NCBI RefSeq assembly: GCF_000019665.1
Contig: NC_010794.1
Coordinates: forward strand, 1,922,001-1,986,000
Length of the DNA stretch: 64,000 bases
Reading direction: 5' to 3'
From: Methylacidiphilum infernorum V4
GTDB lineage: Bacteria > Verrucomicrobiota > Verrucomicrobiia > Methylacidiphilales > Methylacidiphilaceae
Positions within the stretch are counted from its first letter, which is position 1. Each line of letters opens with the position of its first letter. Below the pieces are notes generated by a model that made no database searches, was not told the DNA's origin, and saw nothing but the letters and a program-made list of their open reading frames with translations. The translations under genes were made by a program, and so were the position numbers. Below, piece after piece: positions 33,894 to 41,585 of this stretch.

Positions 33894-35900
33894 GTGAGTT
33901 CCATGATTAGCCAACCAAAAATCCCGTGGGAGATAGGCCAAGCCCTGAACACCTATCAGATACCTCGCTGGGGAGCAGGCTACTTTTCCATCAACAAGGA
34001 AGGAAACATTTGCGTCAGGCCCGTGCAAGATGCCGGACCGGAGCTTGACCTCTTCAAAGTCATCCGTGCCGCTTTCGGAAGGAAACTCCATTTCCCCCTC
34101 CTTTTGCGCTTCCAGGACCTATTGCGCCATCGTGTTCTCAATCTCAACCAGGCATTCAAAGAAGCGATCGAAGAAGCGGACTACAGGGGAAAATATCGAG
34201 CGGTTTTCCCCATAAAAGTAAACCAACTCCGTGAAGTGATCGAAGAGATCGTCGATGCAGGCTCTCCCTTTCATCACGGCCTGGAAGCGGGAAGCAAAGC
34301 TGAATTGTTTGCCGCATTGGCCATGCTCAAGGATTCCGAAGCCCTGCTCATCTGCAACGGGTTCAAAGACAGGCTTTTCGTCGATTCGATCTTTCTTGGC
34401 CGTAAACTCGGCAAAAAGGTAATCCAGGTCCTCGAAAAAGTTGAAGAATTGGATCTCGTGATCGACGGGCTCAGCCGTTTCAAAGTCGATCCCATCATCG
34501 GTGTGCGCATCCAGCTGGCTTCCAAGGGCAGAGGCCACTGGGCCTATTCGAGCGGCGATGAAGCGAAGTTCGGCCTTTCCACCGCGGAGCTCTTACAGGT
34601 CATCCAGAGGCTCAAGGAGAACCATTTATCCCACTGCCTTCAACTGATCCATTTTCATATCGGCTCGCAAATTCCCGATATCCTCACGATTAAAAGGGCG
34701 GTAAGAGAAGCAGCAAGATATTACGCCAGGCTTTATCAGCTTGGATTTCCCATCCAGTACATCGACGTGGGAGGAGGACTCGGCGTCGATTATGATGGAA
34801 GCAGGTCTACCGACTCGAGCATAAACTACTCCCTTCAGGAATATGCCCGGGACATTGTTTATAACATTGCCGAAATCTGCAACGAAGAAAAAGTTCCCCA
34901 TCCCACCATTGTTACCGAGAGTGGAAGAGCGGTCGTGGCCTACCATTCCGTCCTCATTGTCGATGTCCTGGGCACCATCCAGAAAATAAAACCCGCAGGC
35001 TTACAACCCTTAAGCTTTCATTCCAATCACAAGCTTGTCCAGGATCTCATGGAGCTTAAAGCCTTACTCAACAAGAGAAATCGGCTTGAGAACTACCATG
35101 ACAGTCTCCAGATCAAGGAAGATGCTCAAGCGATGTTTGACCTCGGCTTGCTCGATCTTCAAACCAAGGCTGAAATTGAAACCCTTTACTGGGAGATCTG
35201 CAAAGAAGTGGTCAACCTTTACAATGGAGCCAAGCAGGTTCCCGAGGAGATACGCAAGCTGCGCGAATCTCTCAGTGATCAGTATCTCTGTAACTTTTCG
35301 GTCTTTCAATCCTTGATCGACCATTGGGGACTTGGACAGATTTTCCCCGTTGTCCCGATCTCCATGCTGAATGAAAAACCCGACAGCCGTGGTTTTCTCG
35401 TGGACATTACCTGCGATTCCGATGGAAAAATCTGTTCCTTCCTGACCGGGGAAGAAAAACACCAGAGTTCCATCCCCTTGCACAGCCTGGATTCCAAGCC
35501 CTATCTCCTAGGCATTTTCCTCGTTGGCGCCTACCAAGACATCATGGGGGATCTCCACAACCTATTCGGCAGGGTGAACGAAGCCCACGTGTTTATCGAT
35601 CCTGACGAACCCGAGGGGTTTTACATCGAAGAAACGATTCCTGCCTTAACCATCGGAGAGGCGCTGAGCGCGGTTCAATATGAACCGAAGATTCTTGAAA
35701 ATGCCATGAAAAGCCAAATTGATAACGCGATCAAGCAAAACCTTCTTAAGCCCAATGAAGGCATGCGTCTTCTCGAATTCTACGAGAGCGGATTAAAAAA
35801 ATCCACCTACCTAGAGATCGAATACGAAGAGCTCAATAAAAAGTCCGTCGCGGAAATCGAGTCAGAAAGAAGCTTGTTTTTTGGCCCCCTTCCCGGTTAA
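33894..35900 (+). CDS. speA: Biosynthetic arginine decarboxylase
   Basis: 668 residues, the family length. Starts WGAGYFSINKEGNICVRP; PLP lysine K108 lies in VFPIKVNQL. Further family blocks: GLEAGSKAELFAALAM, FHIGSQIPDI, YIDVGGGLGVDYDG, TESGRAVVAYHSVLI and FLVGAYQDIMGDLHNLFG. It decarboxylates arginine to agmatine in the cytoplasm, feeding putrescine and spermidine synthesis. The chosen start is GTG at 33894; an ATG at 33903 is equally possible. Neither has a Shine-Dalgarno sequence, and a TTGCGA-N16-TATATT element ends at 33893, so the message may be nearly leaderless. Confidence 0.95.
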   Translation: MSSMISQPKIPWEIGQALNTYQIPRWGAGYFSINKEGNICVRPVQDAGPELDLFKVIRAAFGRKLHFPLLLRFQDLLRHRVLNLNQAFKEAIEEADYRGKYRAVFPIKVNQLREVIEEIVDAGSPFHHGLEAGSKAELFAALAMLKDSEALLICNGFKDRLFVDSIFLGRKLGKKVIQVLEKVEELDLVIDGLSRFKVDPIIGVRIQLASKGRGHWAYSSGDEAKFGLSTAELLQVIQRLKENHLSHCLQLIHFHIGSQIPDILTIKRAVREAARYYARLYQLGFPIQYIDVGGGLGVDYDGSRSTDSSINYSLQEYARDIVYNIAEICNEEKVPHPTIVTESGRAVVAYHSVLIVDVLGTIQKIKPAGLQPLSFHSNHKLVQDLMELKALLNKRNRLENYHDSLQIKEDAQAMFDLGLLDLQTKAEIETLYWEICKEVVNLYNGAKQVPEEIRKLRESLSDQYLCNFSVFQSLIDHWGLGQIFPVVPISMLNEKPDSRGFLVDITCDSDGKICSFLTGEEKHQSSIPLHSLDSKPYLLGIFLVGAYQDIMGDLHNLFGRVNEAHVFIDPDEPEGFYIEETIPALTIGEALSAVQYEPKILENAMKSQIDNAIKQNLLKPNEGMRLLEFYESGLKKSTYLEIEYEELNKKSVAEIESERSLFFGPLPG

Positions 35901-35926
35901 AGGGTTGTCCTCCCCTAGAAAGGGTT

Positions 35927-35967
35927 CCTCGGGCAAGCCCGGTGCATGAACAGGACAAAGCCCGAGG
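35927..35967. other. Inverted repeat after speA
   Basis: CCTCGGGC (35927-35934) and GCCCGAGG (35960-35967) are perfect 8-bp complements around a 25-nt loop, between the convergent speA and LysR genes. There is no T-run, so it is not a classical terminator; it may protect the speA 3' end. Confidence 0.3.
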
Positions 35968-36066
35968 CGATCAGGGCCAACCCAGGCCTATAAAAAAAAG
36001 CTTGTTTTTGGAAAGGAAAGAAATGAGCGGTTTTCTCTTCCTTGATCCGCCCTTAGGCTTAGCTTT

Positions 36067-36996
36067 TCAAGAACCGTTCTTAACGTTTAAAAAATCTAGA
36101 GGAGTATCGATGGGTACCTCCTCTTTCTGGAGAATCTCTATGAATTTTCTCATTGCCGGGGTAAGCATCCTTCCTGATTTATACAGAATCCCAATCGGTC
36201 TATAGCAAGGGGGGCCGGAAAGCTCGAGCATCTTGAGGGTGCCATTCCTGATCTCCTGGGTAATCGTAGCCATGGGAACGATAGCCACCCCGGCATCGAT
36301 TTCTACAGCCCTCTTCACCGTCTCGACATTATCAAACTCCATTACGGGTCTAAATTCAAGCCCCCTATCCCTAAAGAGCTTGTCGAGCTCCCTGCGGGTC
36401 GGCATGTCCGAACTAAAAGCGATGAACCCCTCCCTGGCTATTTCTTCCAAGCCGACCTCTTTTAATTGGGAGAAACGGTGAGTCGGGCTGCAGATAACCA
36501 CCATGCGGTCTTTGCGGAAAGGCTCAATTTTGATCAGTTTTCTCGGCGAGGGATAAGCAACGATGCCGATGTCGCTATTGCCTTCTATGATGTCTTGATA
36601 AACTTGCCTTGAGTGGCGGTATTCGACCCGGATGTTAACTTCGGGGTAGAGTTTCAAAAACTTTTTCAAATAGTAAGGCAGTTCATGAAGACCGACACTG
36701 TAAATGGCCGAAACCCGGATGTTGCCCGAAACAGAAGCCTTGATTTCAGTAATTTTCGCTTCTATTCTTGTATAAATATCAACAATCTCCCGGGCGGCAT
36801 GATAAAGTATTTCTCCTTCCTTTGTCAACTGCACCTTGCGGCTCCCTCTCTCAATAAGAGGAACACCAAAACGCTCTTCAAGGGAACGAATCTGCTGGCT
36901 GACAGCAGATTGACTGATCTTGTTCAGTTGGGCAGCCTTGCTAAAACTACGACTTTCTACAAGATCCCTAAAGGCTTTGAGCGTTTCTATTTGCAT
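36067..36996 (-). CDS. LysR-family transcriptional regulator
   Basis: 309 residues. Winged helix-turn-helix 1-60 (FRDLVESRSFSKAAQLNKIS, SAVSQQIRSLEERFGVPLIE), then a two-lobed effector domain with IRVSAIYSVGLHELPYYL, EGNSDIGIVAYPSP and AGVAIVPMATI. The ligand is unknown; the pattern is closest to CysB/CbbR-like regulators, without a decisive feature. It is divergent from the YggS gene with only 38 bp between starts, and a T-N11-A inverted repeat lies in that gap. Autoregulation and control of the neighbour are therefore likely. Confidence 0.9.
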   Translation of the reverse strand: MQIETLKAFRDLVESRSFSKAAQLNKISQSAVSQQIRSLEERFGVPLIERGSRKVQLTKEGEILYHAAREIVDIYTRIEAKITEIKASVSGNIRVSAIYSVGLHELPYYLKKFLKLYPEVNIRVEYRHSRQVYQDIIEGNSDIGIVAYPSPRKLIKIEPFRKDRMVVICSPTHRFSQLKEVGLEEIAREGFIAFSSDMPTRRELDKLFRDRGLEFRPVMEFDNVETVKRAVEIDAGVAIVPMATITQEIRNGTLKMLELSGPPCYRPIGILYKSGRMLTPAMRKFIEILQKEEVPIDTPLDFLNVKNGS

Positions 36997-37007
36997 CGAA
37001 CTAATTT

Positions 37008-37020
37008 TTAGTAAAACTAA
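37008..37020. promoter_or_regulatory. Candidate LysR operator (T-N11-A)
   Basis: TTAGTAAAACTAA, a perfect 5-3-5 inverted repeat matching the T-N11-A rule of LysR boxes. It is centred in the 38-bp region between the divergent LysR and YggS genes. A second small repeat (CTAATTTTTAG, 37001-37011) overlaps it. Confidence 0.45.
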
Positions 37021-37034
37021 TAATTTGTCAAATT

Positions 37035-37775
37035 ATGAATTTTTCTTTTTACTCGGCATCAATCCAAGAAAGGTTAGAAAAACTTCAATATAAAATTGAA
37101 ACGGCTTCAAGGAAAAGCGGCAGAAATCCTAAGGATATTACCCTCGTCGCGGTAACAAAGGGTTTTGGACCGGAAGTCGTTGAAACTCTCCTGCGGATGG
37201 GCATCGTTCACATCGGAGAAAACCGTGTTCAAGAAGCTCGGCTTAAAAAAGAGCAAATTGGAGAAAAGGGGATATGGCATTTCATCGGACACCTTCAGAA
37301 AAACAAAATAAAGCTCACTTCCCATCTTTTTGATTGGATAGATTCTGTTGACGACCTCGAGGATGCCACCCTGCTTTCTCACTTCGCCCAAAACATGGGA
37401 AAAACGTTGAAAATTTTAGTCCAAGTCAACGTTTCTGGAGAATCGACGAAGTTTGGAACGACCCCGGAGCTAGCGCAGTCCCTTTGCCTGGCAATCAACG
37501 CTCTTCCCCGGTTAGAAATCCTTGGACTGATGACCATCGCTCCCGCCAGTCCGGATCCCGAAAAGGTCAGGCCCGTATTTTCTCGGCTCAGGATGCTGAG
37601 GGACAAAATCGAATCCCAAAGCGGTATTCCTCTGCCGGTTTTGTCCATGGGTATGAGCCAAGATTTCGAAGTGGCCATCGAAGAAGGAGCTACGATGATC
37701 AGGATAGGTCATTTTCTTCTTGGGCCAAGAAAAGAATCCTTCATTAAAACCGGGGGAACAAAAACTTTTCTTTAA
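37035..37775 (+). CDS. YggS/PLPBP-family pyridoxal-phosphate-binding protein
   Basis: 246 residues. The PLP lysine is K42 in LVAVTKGFG; further blocks HIGENRVQEARLKKEQI, WHFIGHLQKNKIK, VQVNVSGESTKFG, LGLMTIAP and SMGMSQDFEVAIEEGATMIR define the family. It is a single-domain alanine-racemase-like barrel without known catalysis; in other bacteria it keeps vitamin B6 and amino-acid pools in balance. It is divergent from a LysR gene and 18 bp upstream of a secreted protein gene, with which it may be co-transcribed. Confidence 0.93.
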   Translation: MNFSFYSASIQERLEKLQYKIETASRKSGRNPKDITLVAVTKGFGPEVVETLLRMGIVHIGENRVQEARLKKEQIGEKGIWHFIGHLQKNKIKLTSHLFDWIDSVDDLEDATLLSHFAQNMGKTLKILVQVNVSGESTKFGTTPELAQSLCLAINALPRLEILGLMTIAPASPDPEKVRPVFSRLRMLRDKIESQSGIPLPVLSMGMSQDFEVAIEEGATMIRIGHFLLGPRKESFIKTGGTKTFL

Positions 37776-37793
37776 GATCCCGCATTTTACCCC

Positions 37794-38621
37794 TTGAAAA
37801 AAGGCTTTTTCTTTTTCGTCTTCTTCCTTTTGCCCGGACTAAACTCTCTTCTTTTTCCCGCCGAAGAGAGCCCTCCTTCTGTTTCTTACACGTTTGTTTT
37901 GCTAAAGGGTAAAGTCAAAGAAGAGCTCGAATTGAAAGTCAGCCCACCCTACCTGCGCATAGACAGGCCTAAAGAGCTGTTTTCCGTCGTTTACAACGAA
38001 CAGGAGGATTCCTTTTTGGGCATGGAACATCGAGACGGCCGGTACTGGAAATTCAGCTGGAAGACCCTACAGAAGGCGGTGGAGAAGATCAAAGAGAGTA
38101 GTTATCGTATCCGGCGAGATCCTTACAGCGATCCTTCAGAACAAAGCTTGGATGAAATCCTCAATCCCTCCTTTTTTCCCCATTACGGTCGGTTCGAACC
38201 TTTTGGAGCTCCCCCGCAATTGAACTGGACAAAAAGTGCTCAATCCAAAAGTTCTCCTTTCGGGGAGCTCTTCCAGTGGGTAGGGAAAGATGAAAAGACT
38301 CAAGCGGTTTGTTGGATACAGCTTTTAACCGCTAAAGAAGAAGCCAACTGGGACTGGGCGGTCCCCCTGTTGAGGAAAGTCTGCCAGGTCCTTTCCTTTC
38401 TCCTCGGAGAAAATGCTTGGCCAAGCTCTTCGCTGGATATCTGGGCATCCCTTCCTCCCAAGGCAGGCATTCCCATTGAAACACGCTGGACAGAGGAGGA
38501 AAATGCGCTTGTTCTTTTTCTGCAGCGTAAAAGGGTCCTTTCAGGCCTATCCTGGACAAATCCCCCTCAAAATTACCTCAGCGAAGAGTTGTCCCTATTA
38601 GAAGAATACAAAAACCCCTAA
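37794..38621 (+). CDS. Secreted protein of unknown function
   Basis: 275 residues from a TTG start. An export signal (KKGFFFFVFFLLPGLNSLLF, cleavage near PAEE) is clear. The mature part is Trp- and Glu-rich with no repeats, a single Cys pair far apart and no recognisable domain. Segments such as SPPYLRIDRPKELFSVVYNE suggest a beta-rich lipocalin- or DUF4412-like fold that reads 'reduced polymer/protein X' only weakly, so I do not assign it. Placement 18 bp after the YggS gene suggests one transcript. It is probably periplasmic or outer-membrane associated. Confidence 0.65.
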   Translation: MKKGFFFFVFFLLPGLNSLLFPAEESPPSVSYTFVLLKGKVKEELELKVSPPYLRIDRPKELFSVVYNEQEDSFLGMEHRDGRYWKFSWKTLQKAVEKIKESSYRIRRDPYSDPSEQSLDEILNPSFFPHYGRFEPFGAPPQLNWTKSAQSKSSPFGELFQWVGKDEKTQAVCWIQLLTAKEEANWDWAVPLLRKVCQVLSFLLGENAWPSSSLDIWASLPPKAGIPIETRWTEEENALVLFLQRKRVLSGLSWTNPPQNYLSEELSLLEEYKNP

Positions 38622-38690
38622 TTTTTTTTTAAAATTCTTTATCTCTATTTCTTTTCTAGAGAATATGATTAAAATATTTTTATCCCAAGT

Positions 38691-39155
38691 ATGTTTTTGA
38701 CTAAACGAAGCAAGTATGCCATTCGAGCCCTTCTCTACCTTGCCAAAGAACAGCAGAGGGGAACGATTTTAATTCAAGAAATCGCTGAAAAAGAAAAAAT
38801 TCCTAAAAAATTTCTCGAATCGATTCTCTTGGAACTAAAAAACAACGGGTTTTTGAGCAGCAGGAGAGGCAAAGGGGGAGGTTATGCCCTTGAATACCCA
38901 CCCGAGAAAATCCCGATCGGCTCGGTGATCCGGCTGATCGATGGGCCCTTGGCTCCCGTCCGCTGCGTCAGCCAAACGGCTTATGCTCCCTGCGAGGACT
39001 GCTTGGATGAAAAGACCTGCGTCATCCGCCTCTTGATGAAAGAAACCCGGGATGTGATATCGACCGTGCTGGATAAAACTTCCCTAAAGGAACTGCTGCA
39101 AAAGGAAAGCCAGTTAAAGACCGAAGCCACCGAAGGCTTCGCTTTCGAGATATAA
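38691..39155 (+). CDS. Rrf2-family transcriptional regulator with cysteine cluster
   Basis: 154 residues. Helix-turn-helix 1-80 (SKYAIRALLYLAKEQQRG, IPKKFLESILLELKNNGFLS, SRRGKGGGYAL). Four cysteines follow: C92, C101, C104 and C110 (C-X8-C-X2-C-X5-C), a pattern able to bind an iron-sulfur cluster as in IscR, NsrR and RsrR. The family senses iron-sulfur status, nitric oxide or redox. Targets are unknown; no iron-sulfur or cysteine biosynthesis gene is nearby. It is a single gene, convergent with the next pair. Confidence 0.88.
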   Translation: MFLTKRSKYAIRALLYLAKEQQRGTILIQEIAEKEKIPKKFLESILLELKNNGFLSSRRGKGGGYALEYPPEKIPIGSVIRLIDGPLAPVRCVSQTAYAPCEDCLDEKTCVIRLLMKETRDVISTVLDKTSLKELLQKESQLKTEATEGFAFEI

Positions 39156-39354
39156 GAAATTTAAATAAACGCAAATCACTTTTCCATAAGCAAGCCCACC
39201 CGTACTCCTCACCGTTGAAAACCCCAGCCGAGCGTAACGAGCCAGACTCAAGGGAAGGATTTCTTTTCCTGAAAAACGCAAGTTTTCTTGTCTCTTCCAC
39301 TCAGGGCCCTTTAAGATCGTCATACTGGAAGAAAGCTGCAAGGGAGGGGAAAGT

Positions 39355-40074
39355 TCAAAAAATCTTGGGAAAGAGGATCTTGAGAAGGAAAAAAAGCGCC
39401 GCTCCCCCTATGAAACCCACGGCTAAGAGGAACCATACCGCCCAGATTCTCAACAGGTGCTTCTTTTTCTCCAGGCTTTCAACGCCGGCCAACAGCTTTT
39501 TGATCAGTTCGTCTCGCTGGGGAAGATCTTTATCCTTCCTGGTCTTTTCCTCGACCACGATCTGTTTTATTTCCTGGTGGCTTTCCGCCAAGGTATGGAT
39601 GACTTCTTCAACCTGTTTTTGGTAATTTTCCAAGTAACCGACAAAATTTCTCAACTCTTTAAGACCCTCCTCCAAGGAGGAAAAATTACTCGAAGCCAGA
39701 TTTTGCAGGAGTCGGCTGACTTCCTTGGGGATCGAATCCAGGTAAGCGGCATTCGCTTCCAGCAAAAGCAAAAGACCGGGTAATGTATCCAGGGGTTTTT
39801 CTCCCTGGCAATGGTCCATGTACCATTCCCAAGCCATTTCTCTTTTTTCCGCGGGAAGCCTGGAAATAGCCGCCTTCCAGTACCTGTGGGGATCATCTTT
39901 TCCTTCGGATTGAACGCTTGAAGTCAAGGATGAAGATAGGGAATGGCCTTGTTGAAGAGCAGGGTTTTCCAAAGCCGTTTTCTGGTCTTCTTTCGTCGGC
40001 AAGGGATTCCTTGATGAGGGAAAAGGAAAGGAAGATTTCGAAGGAATAGACCAGTTGGCTTTAAAAGGTTTCAT
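39355..40074 (-). CDS. C-terminally membrane-anchored coiled-coil protein (TraM/StbC-like partner)
   Basis: 239 residues. A Ser/Pro-rich, disordered N-terminus (1-60) is followed by a helical region with coiled-coil character (about 125-205, including KNYQKQVEEVIHTL-like heptads). One transmembrane helix near the end (IWAVWFLLAVGFIGGAALFF) precedes a short basic tail. Its start overlaps the stop of the ATPase gene by 4 bp (ATGA), so they are made together. A small P-loop ATPase followed by a tail-anchored membrane protein matches TraL-TraM of IncP plasmids and StbB-StbC of IncW plasmids. Sequence identity cannot be judged by eye, so the relation is architectural. Confidence 0.6.
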   Translation of the reverse strand: MKPFKANWSIPSKSSFPFPSSRNPLPTKEDQKTALENPALQQGHSLSSSLTSSVQSEGKDDPHRYWKAAISRLPAEKREMAWEWYMDHCQGEKPLDTLPGLLLLLEANAAYLDSIPKEVSRLLQNLASSNFSSLEEGLKELRNFVGYLENYQKQVEEVIHTLAESHQEIKQIVVEEKTRKDKDLPQRDELIKKLLAGVESLEKKKHLLRIWAVWFLLAVGFIGGAALFFLLKILFPKIF

Positions 40075-40898
40075 TGAAGGTTCGATAAATTAATCTTGGC
40101 CCCTCTTCTTTGCAATGAAAACTCCTTATTTTCCTCGGGCGGCTTTTTCCACTTTTCCATAACCCTCTTTGCCTCCTCGTCAGGAAGTAAATAACCGGCA
40201 AGCCGGTCATACTGCTCGAACATTTTTTTAACCCAATCTTCAAGGATGAGCCGGTGAAAAAGATCCATTTTAATCTTCTTATCTGAAATGATCTCCAGGA
40301 GATTGAGAGGTTGTTGCAGTTCGACTTCTAACAGGGAGAGGTAATTGCGCGTATCCGAAAGCAGGGCGGGAATCTCCAGGGTGGCAGCTCCCAGTGCAGC
40401 CAGTTCTTTTTCCAGTTGGCTGCCGTCGAACATCCGGGTTTTAGGAGCTTTTGCCCTGTTTTTAATGACCAGGTAATCTACCTTGTCTCCAAACTTTTCG
40501 ACGATCTCCGCCAGTTCATCCATGACACTCAGATCGTCAACGGGAAAGAGTAAAACCGTCGTCCTTATACCAGACTGGGCTCCCCAATCGAGAAAATGGG
40601 CAAAATCCATGGAATGGAGTAAAACCCTAAAAAAATGGGCTTGAGGATCAAGGACCGTTACCGACCTTTCGGGAATCGTCCTAAATATTTTTAGAAAATC
40701 CGCCTCGGGTTCCTCGGACAACAGGACCAACTTCGCTTCAGGTATCGCCCTGGAGAGAGTCCGGTTATCGCTATCGAGATCGTAAGCCTGCCATGAAACA
40801 TTCCTGGCATTCATCCAGAAAATCTGCAGCGAAGCCTGCGTGGATTTTCCTACATTTCCCTTGCTCTGCAGGGGCAGAGTAAAACGGTGTTTAATCAT
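40071..40898 (-). CDS. ParA/MinD-like P-loop ATPase (TraL/StbB-like)
   Basis: 275 residues. The N-terminus LQSKGNVGKSTQASL has the deviant Walker A box (K13-G-N-V-G-K18-S19) of ParA/MinD/TraL ATPases. The strand-ending YDLDSDN (about 38-44) and VLDPQAH (about 85) supply the acidic switch residues, and VIKNRAK (about 148) is the usual nucleotide-base contact region. These proteins bind ATP and position DNA, plasmids or membrane complexes. The downstream, ATGA-coupled gene encodes a tail-anchored protein that could be its membrane partner. No ParB-like gene or parS repeat is near. Plasmid-mobilisation ancestry is inference. Confidence 0.7.
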   Translation of the reverse strand: MIKHRFTLPLQSKGNVGKSTQASLQIFWMNARNVSWQAYDLDSDNRTLSRAIPEAKLVLLSEEPEADFLKIFRTIPERSVTVLDPQAHFFRVLLHSMDFAHFLDWGAQSGIRTTVLLFPVDDLSVMDELAEIVEKFGDKVDYLVIKNRAKAPKTRMFDGSQLEKELAALGAATLEIPALLSDTRNYLSLLEVELQQPLNLLEIISDKKIKMDLFHRLILEDWVKKMFEQYDRLAGYLLPDEEAKRVMEKWKKPPEENKEFSLQRRGAKINLSNLQ

Positions 40899-40964
40899 AT
40901 TCTATAAAACTCCTTCCTTCTTGTCTCTTCAACAAATTTACTCGTTTTTTAAAGCTCTCTAATC

Positions 40965-41234
40965 TTATTTTCTATTTTTTTCAATGAGAATTTCAGCTAT
41001 TCTTAAAATCGCGACTTGATTTTTGCCCCCAGTCGAGGGGTTCTTTTCTTGCACCGGGGTTTTTTCGCCCGAAAAAATCAAAACGGCTAGGCTCTCTTCG
41101 CGTGCCGTCCAATAGGCACGGTCGGAATAGGAAGCCTCAAGGATAATGTCAAGGGGATATTCCCATAAATGGCGCAGCTTGTCACTGCATTTTTCCCTTC
41201 CAAGCACTTCTTGGGCTCTTCCGGCAAGCCTCAA
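40965..41234 (-). CDS. Small hypothetical protein upstream of the ATPase pair
   Basis: 89 residues from a TTG; an in-frame stop lies nine codons upstream. Composition looks like real protein (LRHLWEYPLDIILEASYSDR, QVAILRIAEILIEKNRK), basic at both ends. No family is recognised. It ends 66 bp before the ParA-like gene on the same strand, so it may be part of the same unit; in TraK-TraL-TraM and StbA-StbB-StbC loci a small DNA-binding protein occupies this place, but I see no helix-turn-helix. No ribosome binding site is evident. Treat as probable. Confidence 0.4.
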   Translation of the reverse strand: MRLAGRAQEVLGREKCSDKLRHLWEYPLDIILEASYSDRAYWTAREESLAVLIFSGEKTPVQEKNPSTGGKNQVAILRIAEILIEKNRK

Positions 41235-41585
41235 CCTTTGCTTCTTTTTGCAAAACCGCTAATGACTTAACAGCCGATGGCAACAGTAAAAACTCACCAA
41301 CCGGGACCTGGCGGCGGACCGCTTCCTTCCACTCGGGGCCGTCCCGGCAAAGCGTCAAGCAGCCCTCGAGTCATTTTGATCGCGAAACCCATTGCCCGGC
41401 TATAGCTGCATGCAAACCAGCCGGCGACTTTACGGTCGGCAGGACCGGTAATGGCCTCTGGCCATCCCTCTCCATCCCTATCCACCCCATGAGGCCAGTG
41501 AACATATTTTCCCTCAAGGCCTAAAAAATCAAAACAACGCCAAAAGTTAATTTTTCTTCCCGTTTTTTTCCATGGTAAACACCCG
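41235..41585. other. Intergenic, no supported gene
   Basis: A minus-strand frame at 41294-41602 runs through here and overlaps the end of the propeller gene, but it has no ribosome binding site and a Gly/Pro/Arg-rich sequence unlike its neighbours. No RNA or terminator signal was found. Confidence 0.4.
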
